Assembly: GCF_028021195.1 (NCBI RefSeq)
Contig: NZ_CP115668.1
Span: 620,001 to 684,000, forward strand
DNA length: 64,000 bases
Direction of reading: 5' to 3'
Source of the DNA: Cutibacterium equinum
GTDB lineage: Bacteria; Actinomycetota; Actinomycetes; Propionibacteriales; Propionibacteriaceae
Numbering within the stretch: position 1 is the first letter of the stretch; every line of letters starts with the position of its first letter. Shown here piece by piece: positions 36,032 through 43,957 of the stretch. The position numbers were made by a program, and so were the translations under genes. The notes below the pieces were generated by a model. That model saw nothing but the letters and a program-made list of their open reading frames with translations, was not told the origin of the DNA and did no database searches.

Positions 36032-36904
36032 ATGACCAACACCGTCTCCACCAGAAACGTCGTGCCAAAAGGAGTGGCGGTTCTCTTCGCCATCACTGCC
36101 GTCGTCATCACTGTGACCCTGGCCCTGGGATCGACGGTGTGTGCCACTGATGCGTCAGCGTCGTGCCCCAACTGGCCCGGGTGTTATTTCGGACGCCTGA
36201 CCCCGTTGGACGCCACCCAGCCGTGGGTGGAGTTCATTCACCGCGTCATCTCGGCCTCGGTTGGCCTCTTGGCGCTCGCGAGTGTCATTGTCGGCATCTT
36301 GTACCGGCGAGCCGACAAGCTGCTCGTCGTGCTGCCAATCGTCGCCCTGCTGGGCGCACTGACCTCCGGAATCTTCGGCATGATGACGATCAAATGGGGC
36401 ATCAACCGCATCGAGGCGTCCTTCGACCTGCTGGCTGCCATCATCGCGATGGGGGCGATGTGGAGGGCCTACTTCGTCGCCGTCAGCCCGCACTCCCCGT
36501 GGGTCTGGAATGGGCGTACCAAACTTGGCGTCGGCGCTGTCGTCTTCCTCGTCGTCGGTCACTTCTTCGCCGTCCAGGTTGCCGGCACCGGATCACTGAC
36601 TCGGTGCATGGGCTGGGCCATGTTCGTGCGCGGAGCCGGTGACGGACCCTTGGCTGGCTGGGTCGCTCAGCAGACGATCATGGGAATCGGAATGCTGCTG
36701 GCCATCGTCTTCCTGGTGGCTCGCTGGGGACGCCGCAATGGGTGGGACGTCCTGTGTGCGGTGCTCATCGTCGTCGAGATCGTTGCGGGAATCCTCATCG
36801 CCGTCAACGGATCCAATCACGGACTGGGAACCCTGCACGCCATCCCGGCCGTCCTCATCCTCTGCCTCACCATGACGGCAACGATGCGCAGCGCCAGGGG
36901 CTGA
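36032..36904 (+). CDS. Divergent COX15/CtaA (haem A synthase) family protein
   Basis: A 290-residue protein of eight helices. The family loop CPNWPGCYFGRLTP (residues 45-58) and the first haem-ligand motif EFIHR (His70) are clear, and the final helix has TLHA (His269). The two other haem histidines expected in helices 4 and 6 appear replaced by Asp132 (ASFDLLAA) and Gln213/214 (VAQQTIMG), so each haem pair has lost one partner. It may be an impaired or repurposed synthase. No cytochrome oxidase gene or ctaB is adjacent. The family assignment is good; catalytic function is doubtful. Confidence 0.75.
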   Translation: MTNTVSTRNVVPKGVAVLFAITAVVITVTLALGSTVCATDASASCPNWPGCYFGRLTPLDATQPWVEFIHRVISASVGLLALASVIVGILYRRADKLLVVLPIVALLGALTSGIFGMMTIKWGINRIEASFDLLAAIIAMGAMWRAYFVAVSPHSPWVWNGRTKLGVGAVVFLVVGHFFAVQVAGTGSLTRCMGWAMFVRGAGDGPLAGWVAQQTIMGIGMLLAIVFLVARWGRRNGWDVLCAVLIVVEIVAGILIAVNGSNHGLGTLHAIPAVLILCLTMTATMRSARG

Positions 36905-36954
36905 AACCCCGGCACTGCGCATCGCCGGTGCGTGTGATCAGTGGGTCTTGATGA

Positions 36955-38451
36955 TCAGTGAGAGGTGCGTCCCCAGATCTCGGCGATCCAGGCCTCGACA
37001 TCGTCGATGTGACGCGGGCAGTCCTGGGACAGCCACTCGGGCTCACCATCAGTGATGCACAGGTCGTCCTCGATGCGAACACCGATGCCACGGAACTCCT
37101 CAGGGACCAGCAGGTCGGTCTCCTTGAAATAGATGCCCGGCTCGTTGGAGACACACATGCCCTTCTTGAGCGGTCCAGCGTAATCCTGACGACGTGCTTG
37201 GTTGCAGTCGTGGACGTCCATGCCGAGGTGGTGGGAGGTGCCGTGGACCATCCAACGACGATGCTGGCCACCCTCGGGGGACAGGGACTCCTCGACGCTG
37301 ACCGGCAGGATGCCCCACTCGTGCAGGTACTCACAGATGACGCGGATGGCTGCCTGATGGATCTCGGCGTGATCATGGCCGATCTTGGCAACCTCGGCGG
37401 CAGCGTCCTGAGCCTCCAGCACGGCCTGGTAGACGCGACGCTGTGCCGGGGAGAACGTGCCCGAGATCGGAAGGGTGCGGGTGATGTCGGCGGTGTAGAG
37501 GGAATCAACCTCGATACCGGCGTCGATGAGGATGAGCTCGCCGGGTCGCAGGTCTCCGTCATTGCGCACCCAGTGCAGGGTATTGGCGTGGTCGCCAGCG
37601 GCGCAGATCGAACCGTAACCCACCTCGTTGCCGAGGTGACGGGCGACCCGTCCGAAGGTGCCTTCCATCCACCGCTCGCCGCGTCCCTTGCGCACGGCCT
37701 CGGGGATCTCGGCGATCATGGACTCGAAGCCGACCTTGGACTTGCGGCAGGCGTCACGTAGCTGCTCGACCTCCCAGTCGTCCTTGCAGAAACGGGCGGC
37801 AGACGAGAACTCGTAAAGCTCGTCGTCGGCCTCCTCGGAACCTTTGGGACGCAGGGAGTCGACGGTGGCAGTGACGTTCTCGTCGGCGTCGCGGATGACG
37901 CGCACCGTGACGTCACCGGACGACAGGGCGTCATCGAGCTGGGAGATGTCGCGGCAGGTCAGCCCGGTCATGGCCGACATCTCCTCCAAGGATTCGCGCT
38001 TGCCAACCCACATCTCGCCGTAGGTCGCATCGGCGTAGAACTCCCGGTCGGTGCGCGGGGCGCGCGGCTTGAAGTACAGCACGTCGCGGGTCTGCGATGT
38101 GGTGTCGACGACGAGCACCGCGTTCGGCTCCCTGTCGGTGCCCAGGCCCGAGTAGTAGGCGAAGGCGGTGTTGGGGCGGAAGGGGTAGTCGCAGTCATTG
38201 TTGCGACGCATGAGATGGCCGGCCGGAATGACCAGGCGGTCCCCGTCGAAACGGGCGGCCAGGGCGTCCCGATGGGCGGTGGCCGAGGGCACAGAACCCA
38301 GTGGCTCGGGAAGCTCGTCGGGATAAGGAGCCCAATCCGTGGGGATGAACTCGACGAAGGCCTTGGAGAACGGGGTCTGACGCTTGGGGACCTTCTGCTC
38401 CTCGGCCTGCTTCATCTGTTCATTCAGATCTGACGACCTCGTCTCGGTCAT
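36955..38451 (-). CDS. pepP: Xaa-Pro aminopeptidase, M24B family
   Basis: A 498-residue dimetal peptidase that removes N-terminal residues preceding proline. The AMP_N domain (about 35-190, LVIPAGHLMRRNNDCDYPFR) is followed by the pita-bread fold. Metal ligands are seen in ILIDAGIEVDS (Asp), YTADITRT (Asp), HGTSHHLGMDVHD (His), NEPGIYF (Glu) and RIEDDLCIT (Glu). ATG 38451 opens the protein at MTETRSSD; the upstream extension falls in the intergenic region. With the dipeptide importer and PutA it supports growth on proline-rich peptides. Confidence 0.94.
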   Translation of the reverse strand: MTETRSSDLNEQMKQAEEQKVPKRQTPFSKAFVEFIPTDWAPYPDELPEPLGSVPSATAHRDALAARFDGDRLVIPAGHLMRRNNDCDYPFRPNTAFAYYSGLGTDREPNAVLVVDTTSQTRDVLYFKPRAPRTDREFYADATYGEMWVGKRESLEEMSAMTGLTCRDISQLDDALSSGDVTVRVIRDADENVTATVDSLRPKGSEEADDELYEFSSAARFCKDDWEVEQLRDACRKSKVGFESMIAEIPEAVRKGRGERWMEGTFGRVARHLGNEVGYGSICAAGDHANTLHWVRNDGDLRPGELILIDAGIEVDSLYTADITRTLPISGTFSPAQRRVYQAVLEAQDAAAEVAKIGHDHAEIHQAAIRVICEYLHEWGILPVSVEESLSPEGGQHRRWMVHGTSHHLGMDVHDCNQARRQDYAGPLKKGMCVSNEPGIYFKETDLLVPEEFRGIGVRIEDDLCITDGEPEWLSQDCPRHIDDVEAWIAEIWGRTSH

Positions 38452-38610
38452 GTGTGTTGAGACCTCCGCTGGTTGATGAGTGTGCCTTCCAGTGTAGGTG
38501 TCGAGGACATGACGTACTGACAATCGACTGCGGGTCTGCGATGAGAGGTAGGCTGAACCCCACATGTCAACAGGGCCTGTTCAACGGGGCCAGGAACGCA
38601 GGAGGGCAGC

Positions 38611-39348
38611 GTGAAAGCCGCGGCACAGGATCAGTGGAAGCTTCTCGATCTTGCACAGACTGACCGTCTGATCGCCCAGGCGCAGCATCGTCGTCAGACC
38701 CTGCCCGAGCTGGCCGAGCTCAAGGACCTCGCCGTCCAGCGCAGGACTCTGGCTGAGGAGGTCGTCGCCACGTCAACCGCTCTGTCTGACGCCAAGATGG
38801 AGCAGGAACGCATTGAGGGGGACCTCGAGCCGGCTCGCGCCCGTATGGAGCGCAACAAGAAGACCGTCGACTCGGGTTCCGTCGCCGATCACAAGGCCTT
38901 GCAGGGGCTGACCGAGGAGATCGAGCACCTCGGGCGGCGTATCAGCCTGTTGGAGGATGCTGAGCTTGACGCCATGCAGGCCGTCGAGGATGCCCAAGCT
39001 GCCCACGCCGACGCTGATCGTCGTCGTGTCGAGCTGGATGGCCACATCCGTACCGTGTTGGCCTCGCGCGACGCCGGCCTCAAAGGTATTGACGACGAAC
39101 TGGCCGAGTTGCAGCGTGCGCGCCAGACCCAGGCCGGCGGTATTCCGGCCGATCTCCTCAAGCTTTATGATCTGCTGCGCGAGCGCACCGGCATGGGATG
39201 TGCCAAGCTCGTCCACGGCGTGTGCGAGGGGTGTGGCATTGCCGCAAATGCGGCCGATCTGCGCACCTATGCCGCAGCCGCCGAGGACGATGTCGTGCGT
39301 TGCGAGGAGTGCGAGCGCATTCTGGTGCGCACCGGGGAGTCCCTCTGA
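38611..39348 (+). CDS. Coiled-coil zinc-ribbon protein (CdsZ/DUF164 family)
   Basis: A 245-residue protein. About 170 residues are predicted as a long antiparallel coiled coil (ELAELKDLAVQRRTLAEEV..., LTEEIEHLGRRISLLEDAE), ending in a C4 zinc ribbon made by CEGCG and CEECERILVR. The GTG start at 38611 follows an AGGAGGGCAGC site. In many actinobacteria this gene lies beside the Nif3-like gene and ribonuclease H; here the Nif3 gene is 23 kb away. A role in membrane or RNA-linked processes has been proposed for the family, but none is proven here. Confidence 0.85.
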   Translation: MKAAAQDQWKLLDLAQTDRLIAQAQHRRQTLPELAELKDLAVQRRTLAEEVVATSTALSDAKMEQERIEGDLEPARARMERNKKTVDSGSVADHKALQGLTEEIEHLGRRISLLEDAELDAMQAVEDAQAAHADADRRRVELDGHIRTVLASRDAGLKGIDDELAELQRARQTQAGGIPADLLKLYDLLRERTGMGCAKLVHGVCEGCGIAANAADLRTYAAAAEDDVVRCEECERILVRTGESL

Positions 39349-39391
39349 CCAGGTACGCCGTGCCAGTGTGGCGACGATGCCGTATTGACCG

Positions 39392-39397
39392 TAGAAT
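39392..39397 (+). promoter_or_regulatory. rnpB -10 box
   Basis: TAGAAT lies about nine bases before the first base of the RNase P RNA P1 helix, an appropriate distance for a transcription start at 39404-39406. The -35 (TGGCGA at 39369-39374) is poor. Confidence 0.5.
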
Positions 39398-39405
39398 TGT
39401 CGTTT

Positions 39406-39790
39406 GGACGAGTCATCCGGGTGATCGCGGCAATCCCTGAGTTGTCGAGGAAAGTCCGGGCTCCACAGAGCAGGGTGGTGGGTAACGCCCACCCGGGGTG
39501 ACCCGCGGGAAAGTGCCACAGAAAACAAACTGCCGGCTTTCGGGCCGGTGAGGGTGAAACGGCGGGGTAAGAGCCCACCGCGTCATCGGTGACGATGACG
39601 GCACGGCAAACCCCACTTGGAGCAAGGCCAAGAAGACCGTGAGGTCGCGGACGTGTTCGAGGGCTGCTCGCCCGAGCGTCCGGGTAGGCTGCGCAGCCGA
39701 AAGGCTGGAGGATGCCAGTAATGGTGTTCACAGATGGATGATCACCGGCCCTGATGGGCCACAGAACCCGGCTTACAGGATGGCTCGTCC
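39406..39790 (+). ncRNA. rnpB: RNase P RNA, bacterial class A
   Basis: The catalytic RNA that matures tRNA 5' ends. Hallmarks are GAGGAAAGTCCGGGCTCC and ACAGAG near the 5' side, the GGGTAACGCCC hairpin, the GGTGAAACGG stretch, and the 3' GATGGATGATCACC...ACAGAACCCGGCTTAC strand that closes P4. Helix P1 pairs GGACGAGTCATCC (39406-39418) with GGATGGCTCGTCC (39778-39790), which fixes both ends to within a few bases. Confidence 0.95.
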
Positions 39791-39808
39791 CTTCCTGTCA
39801 TCGGGGCC

Positions 39809-40008
39809 ATGAAGTCCGGAACCCGCACCCCCAGCCTGTCCACGTCCATCTCGGGCAGGACACGTGGAAGAGCCACGAGGGCCGCCACGCGCACCCTCAT
39901 GCCTGGTATGGCCGCAAGGGGATGGGATGGCTACGAGATCAGCGCCGAGCCGCCTACAACGAGATCTATCGGAAGACGACGATTCGGTTCACTGACCTGT
40001 TCAAGTGA
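39809..40008 (+). pseudogene. Frameshifted small basic protein downstream of rnpB
   Basis: Two overlapping frames appear to be halves of one gene of 66 codons. ATG 39809 opens a basic frame that reads GRTRGRATRAATRTLMPG to about 39907; then the sense continues one frame over, with YGRKGMGWLRDQRRAAYNEI and ending IRFTDLFK at 40008. Inserting one base at CCTGGT|ATGGC (39905-39909) gives PGYGRKGMGW and a total length of exactly 67 codons. From memory, small basic actinobacterial and firmicute proteins share such a PGYG-KG-GW...AAYN--Y-KTT core, but I cannot name the family. It is either a real lesion or a sequencing error. Confidence 0.5.
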
Positions 40009-40057
40009 GGTGAGACCCCGTCAAGGGGGCATACACAGGGGGTGCTAACATCCTCGC

Positions 40058-40216
40058 GTCAGGTTGCTCGTGACATCACGAGCGCTGGAATCCGGTGAGA
40101 GGCCGGAGCTGACGCGCAGCGGTATGACTGATCCGCCACGGCGAACGCCACTGGTGCCATGAGCACTGGGAAGGAGTCGGGGCTGGAGACGAGGTTGAGC
40201 CCGAAGACCACCTGAC
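40058..40216 (+). ncRNA. Cobalamin riboswitch
   Basis: A B12-sensing leader RNA. It shows the core GGAATCCGGTGAGAGGCCGG, GACGCGCAGCGGTATGA, the GCCACTG box, ACTGGGAAGG and GAGCCCGAAGACCACCTG. P1 pairs GTCAGGT (40058-40064) with ACCTGAC (40210-40216). In actinobacteria this element usually blocks translation when adenosylcobalamin binds. It lies 55 bases ahead of the cobalamin receptor gene and should control the whole four-gene operon. Confidence 0.93.
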
Positions 40217-40270
40217 ATCGTCCTGTTGGTACCCGGCCGCGCACGCCGAACACAGAAAGCTGGCTTCTCC

Positions 40271-41272
40271 ATGCACCTCGTCCCCTTTCGTTGCGCTCTC
40301 GTAGCGTCGGTCATTCCCGCTGTCATGCTCGCCGGATGCGCCGGCGCTCCCAAGGATTCCTCGGCATCGGGATCAGCATCAGCATCGGCACAAGGCCCGA
40401 TCACCATCACCAATTGCGGACAAAAAATCACCCTCGACAAGCCCGCGACAAGGGCTGTGACCCTCAATCAGGGAGCCACCGAGGACGTCCTGGCCATCGG
40501 CGGTGAATCCACACTCGTCGGCACCGCCTACCTCGACAGTGAGATTCCGGCGAAGTGGAAGAAGGCCTACGACTCGGTCAAGGTGCTCGCCAAGCAGTAC
40601 CCCTCCAAGGAAACCTTCCTGGCCGCCACACCTGATCTGGCTGTGTCTTCCTACTCCAGCGCTTTCACTGACAAGGCTGTTGGCACACGGGAAGAGCTGC
40701 GGAAGCAGGGGATTGCGACCTACATCAGCCCCTTTGGTTGCCCGGAGGGCACTCCCGTGGCCGATGCCACCTGGGAGAACGTCTGGAAGGAAATGACCGA
40801 AGTAGGAACCCTCATCGGCGCCAAGGATGCCGCTGACAAGGCCATTGCCGAGCAGCGTGATGCCCTCAAAGAGGTCACCGGGAACAAGCACGGCACCGAG
40901 ACGTCGATCGTCTGGTTTGACTCGGGAGACAAGACCCCGTTCATTGGCGCAGGCCACGGTGGGCCTCAACTTCTCATGGACGCTGTTGGAGCCAAGAATC
41001 TCTTCGCCAATCTCGATGGCGGGTGGGCAGACGGCTCGTGGGAGAAGATCGTTGCCTCCAATCCGGACGTCATCGTTGTCGCCGATGCAAGCTGGTCCAC
41101 GGCAAAATCGAAGATCGATTACCTCAAGAAGGATCCTGTCCTCAGCCAGATGAAGGCGGTCAAGGAGAACAAATTCGTCACGGTGCCCTTCGCCCAGAGC
41201 ACCCCGGGTGCTGAGCTTGTTGACGGGGCCAAGACCCTCAATGATGGTCTTGCGAAGATCAACGGCAAGTGA
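40271..41272 (+). CDS. btuF: Cobalamin (corrinoid) ABC substrate-binding lipoprotein
   Basis: A 333-residue receptor of the FecB/BtuF class. The signal ends in VMLAGC (Cys23), followed by a Ser/Ala linker. The helical-backbone fold shows as RAVTLNQGATEDVLAIGG, KQYPSKETFLAATPDLAV, DGSWEKIVASNPDVIVV and a C-terminal FAQSTPGAELVDGAKTL. The riboswitch upstream makes a corrinoid the likely ligand, although the protein family alone would also fit a siderophore. Start ATG 40271; the ribosome site is weak, which is consistent with riboswitch control of initiation. Its stop overlaps the permease start. Confidence 0.85.
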   Translation: MHLVPFRCALVASVIPAVMLAGCAGAPKDSSASGSASASAQGPITITNCGQKITLDKPATRAVTLNQGATEDVLAIGGESTLVGTAYLDSEIPAKWKKAYDSVKVLAKQYPSKETFLAATPDLAVSSYSSAFTDKAVGTREELRKQGIATYISPFGCPEGTPVADATWENVWKEMTEVGTLIGAKDAADKAIAEQRDALKEVTGNKHGTETSIVWFDSGDKTPFIGAGHGGPQLLMDAVGAKNLFANLDGGWADGSWEKIVASNPDVIVVADASWSTAKSKIDYLKKDPVLSQMKAVKENKFVTVPFAQSTPGAELVDGAKTLNDGLAKINGK

Positions 41273-42303
41273 GTCGCTGGCGTAGCTGGCTGATCGCCGG
41301 TGTTCTCGTCGCTGCCCTGGTCGGCACTGTCCTCGTGGTGCTGGGGATCGGGGCGGTACATGTCCCTGTCCGGGATGTTGCCAGGGTGGTGGCCCGACGA
41401 TTCCGCCTCATTGCCGGGGCCGATGTTACCGTCCTCAACGATCAGATTGTCTGGCAGCTGCGGGCTCCCCGAGTCATCGGGTCGATGGTCGTCGGCGCGT
41501 TGCTGGCAATGTGTGGTGCGGTACTGCAGACCTTGACCGGCAATGACCTGGCCGACCCCTACCTGCTCGGTATTTCCAGCGGGGCCTCGGTAGGTGCCGT
41601 CTTTGTTCTCGTCGTCGGGATTTCCAGCACCCTGGGCCAATCGGTCCTCATGACCTTGGCTTCCTTCGGAGGGGCTGTCGGTGCCCTGGTCATGGTCTTG
41701 GGGATGGCTACCGGTCGTTCCGGGGAGTTGCCGCCCAGCCGCACGATTCTTGCCGGTGTGGCCGTCGGTCAGCTGTGCGCAGCGGCCGTGTCCATGATGA
41801 TTATGGTTTTCGGTGAGTCGAACGCTGCCAGGTCGGCGTTGTCGTGGACTCTCGGCTCCTTCACGGGTCTGCGGTGGGGATCGACGATCGCGCTGGCAGT
41901 TGCAACCCTGCCTGCCCTGATGGCGGGGATGGCCTTGTGCCACATCCTCGATGCCTTCGCTTTCGGCGATGTCAGCGCGATGTCCTTGGGAGTTCCGGTC
42001 AATACCGTGCGGTGGGCGATCATGGTCGTCACAGCCCTGCTGACTGCGTTGAGTGTGGCCTTTGTCGGTCCCATCGGCTTCGTCGGGCTGACGGTTCCCC
42101 ACATCGTGAGGTTTTGGACTGGGCCGCGTCATGCCCAGCTGTTACCGGCATCAGCCCTTGCCGGAGCCTTGCTCATGGTGTGGTCCGACACTGCGGCGAG
42201 GTGTTTGCGTCCAGACACCGAGATTCCTGTCGGGGTTATTACGGCGGCTGTCGGAGCTCCGGTACTGGTCGTTCTGCTGCGGCGACAGGCTTCGCGATCA
42301 TGA
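41269..42303 (+). CDS. btuC: Cobalamin ABC transporter permease (FecCD/BtuC family)
   Basis: A 344-residue permease with ten hydrophobic helices. Family signatures are LRAPRVIGSMVVGALLAMCGAVLQTLTGNDLADPYLLGISSGASVG near the N terminus, the coupling helix FGDVSAMSLGV, and the GPIGFVGLTVPHIVR motif. It starts with GTG overlapping the receptor stop and ends ATGA-coupled to the ATPase. Encoded inside the riboswitch-controlled operon. Confidence 0.9.
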   Translation: MSRWRSWLIAGVLVAALVGTVLVVLGIGAVHVPVRDVARVVARRFRLIAGADVTVLNDQIVWQLRAPRVIGSMVVGALLAMCGAVLQTLTGNDLADPYLLGISSGASVGAVFVLVVGISSTLGQSVLMTLASFGGAVGALVMVLGMATGRSGELPPSRTILAGVAVGQLCAAAVSMMIMVFGESNAARSALSWTLGSFTGLRWGSTIALAVATLPALMAGMALCHILDAFAFGDVSAMSLGVPVNTVRWAIMVVTALLTALSVAFVGPIGFVGLTVPHIVRFWTGPRHAQLLPASALAGALLMVWSDTAARCLRPDTEIPVGVITAAVGAPVLVVLLRRQASRS

Positions 42304-43094
42304 CAGCGGAGACAACAGCAGCGTTGCGGGCTGAAAATCTTGGCTGGAGGGTCGATGAGACGACGATCCTGTCCGGGGTCAGCGTGGCAATTCGCCCCCA
42401 AGCCATGACGATGGTCATCGGTCTCAACGGGTCGGGCAAGACAACTCTCCTTCACCTACTTGCGGGTCTGCGCAAGCCAAGCACGGGCCGGGTGTTGTTG
42501 GGGGAGCAGGACCTGGTTGAGACCGGCCCCAAGGAGCGCTCCCGGATCATGGCTCTGCTGGAGCAAACCCCTTCTGCCCATGTCGAATTGACGGTGCGTG
42601 ACGTCGTCCAGCTCGGGCGCATTCCTCACCTGGGAGGATGGGGGGTCGGCAATCTGGGTCGCCGACGAAGCCGTGACGAAGGAGTCGTTGAGGAGGCGAT
42701 GGCGTCAACCGGAGTCGCCGATCTTGCCCAGCGAGCATGGTCGTCCCTGTCAGGAGGGGAGCGCCAACGTGTCCAGTTGGCCCGAGCGCTGGCCCAGGAA
42801 CCTCAGATCCTCCTCCTCGACGAGCCGACGAACCATCTTGACCTTCGCCACCAGATCGACCTGTTGGAAAGAGTGCGTGGACTCGGCCTGACGAGCGTGA
42901 CCGTCATTCACGACCTCGACTTGGCTGCCGCTTATGCCGATGATCTCATCGTCCTGGACTCTGGGCAGATGGTTGCGGCCGGCCCGACATCCGACGTGCT
43001 GACTCCTGACCTTGTCCGAGAACACTTCGGGGTCAACGGTGAGGTCTGGTCAGATTCCCGACGGGGATTCACCTGGAGAGGATTGCAGCCATGA
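42300..43094 (+). CDS. btuD: Cobalamin ABC transporter ATP-binding protein
   Basis: A 264-residue ATPase of the FecE/BtuD class. Walker A is GLNGSGKTT (41-49), the signature LSGGERQR, Walker B ILLLDEP, and the switch histidine is in TVIHDLDLAAAYAD. It begins at ATG 42300, overlapping the permease stop; the long upstream reading from 41844 lies out of frame inside the permease. The next gene overlaps its stop by four bases, so all four genes are coupled. Confidence 0.9.
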   Translation: MTAETTAALRAENLGWRVDETTILSGVSVAIRPQAMTMVIGLNGSGKTTLLHLLAGLRKPSTGRVLLGEQDLVETGPKERSRIMALLEQTPSAHVELTVRDVVQLGRIPHLGGWGVGNLGRRRSRDEGVVEEAMASTGVADLAQRAWSSLSGGERQRVQLARALAQEPQILLLDEPTNHLDLRHQIDLLERVRGLGLTSVTVIHDLDLAAAYADDLIVLDSGQMVAAGPTSDVLTPDLVREHFGVNGEVWSDSRRGFTWRGLQP

Positions 43095-43720
43095 CGACAC
43101 GTATCTCGGTCTCGCTGAGCTGGGACGATGCCTTCGACGCCGATGAGACTCGCTCGATGATGCGTCAGATCGGCGCAGATCAGATCGCATGTTTGCAAGG
43201 GCCTGGCCCGGCACTCACTGACGTCTTGAACACCATTGACGACGACCGTATCGAACTTGTCGGATGGAGTAGCCACGACGGGCCGGTGCCACTGTCCTGG
43301 CTACGACGAGTTGCCGGTCAGTGGGTCCGCCACCACGAGGATGTACCGGTCGTCGTCCATGCTGGAGTCGTCCGTCCGGGACAGGAACTCAGTGATGAAT
43401 GGCGGACTGTGACAGGAGAGGAAGCACCGCTGCACAGTCCGGCCTGGCAAGACTTCCCAACATTTCGCCACCATCTGTTCACCTGCCGAGGGCCTCGATG
43501 CAACGCGGCCGGCGCCGCTGACTTGCATGCCCGCCTTCAGGAGAAACTCGCACAGTCACACGCCTTGGACACCGACGTCCTCATCACGGTGACGGGGTGC
43601 ATGTATCCGTGCAACTCCGCGCCCCTGATCGTCGTCTGGCCCGATGGCAGATGCATCCAACTGACCGAGGACAACCTTGATCGTGTTGCCGCAGAACTGG
43701 CCGGGCCTTCCCGTCAGTGA
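43091..43720 (+). CDS. Thioredoxin-like [2Fe-2S] protein in the B12 operon
   Basis: A 209-residue protein, last in the riboswitch operon. The C-terminal half (about 125-205) is a thioredoxin-fold [2Fe-2S] ferredoxin: FTCRGPRCNAAGA (Cys132, Cys137) and VTGCMYPCNSAPLIVVWPDG (Cys170, Cys174). The N-terminal 120 residues (ACLQGPGPALTDVLNTID, VVVHAG) look like a separate alpha/beta domain that I do not recognise; it vaguely recalls CbiX-like chelatases. Similar ferredoxins accompany cobalamin and cobalt-chelation genes in other bacteria. It may reduce imported corrinoids or cobalt, but this is inference from context. Confidence 0.8.
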   Translation: MTTRISVSLSWDDAFDADETRSMMRQIGADQIACLQGPGPALTDVLNTIDDDRIELVGWSSHDGPVPLSWLRRVAGQWVRHHEDVPVVVHAGVVRPGQELSDEWRTVTGEEAPLHSPAWQDFPTFRHHLFTCRGPRCNAAGAADLHARLQEKLAQSHALDTDVLITVTGCMYPCNSAPLIVVWPDGRCIQLTEDNLDRVAAELAGPSRQ

Positions 43721-43723
43721 CGA

Positions 43724-43743
43724 GAAGGCCCGGTGGGGCCTTC
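43724..43743. terminator. Terminator of the btu operon
   Basis: GAAGGCCC (43724-43731) pairs with GGGCCTTC (43736-43743). The same strand can instead pair its GAAGGCCCGG with CCGGGCCTTC at 43701-43710. The site lies between the converging operon and the YbdD gene, overlapping the last two bases of the latter. Confidence 0.5.
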
Positions 43744-43957
43744 AGCAGCATCGTGCCTGGGGATTGCGGTCCTGACGGTCACACTGGTCACGCCAGAATG
43801 CCTTCTCCGGCATCGGCTCATGGCCAGTGCGACGACACCATTCCAGGTAGTTGTCGTAGGCGTCAGCTCCAGTGACCCCACGCACCCACCACCGCAGCGA
43901 CGACCACCATCGTCGCCACAGTGGATCGCCGGTCACAGGCCGGGGTGCGGCGGTCAC
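43742..43957 (-). CDS. YbdD/YjiX family protein (CstA partner)
   Basis: A 71-residue protein of the DUF466 family, rich in Trp, Arg and Cys. The conserved core is GADAYDNYLEWCRRTG followed by KAFWRDQCDRQDRNPQARCC with the C-terminal double cysteine. It overlaps the cstA stop by four bases and is almost always encoded next to CstA/BtsT. In enterobacteria it is required for efficient pyruvate uptake by the partner. Confidence 0.88.
   Translation of the reverse strand: MTAAPRPVTGDPLWRRWWSSLRWWVRGVTGADAYDNYLEWCRRTGHEPMPEKAFWRDQCDRQDRNPQARCC

Noticed and set aside
39754-40008. Intact 84-codon gene starting inside rnpB
   Set aside because: The ATG lies in the RNase P RNA and the first half reads like an out-of-frame translation; a frameshifted gene starting at 39809 explains it better.
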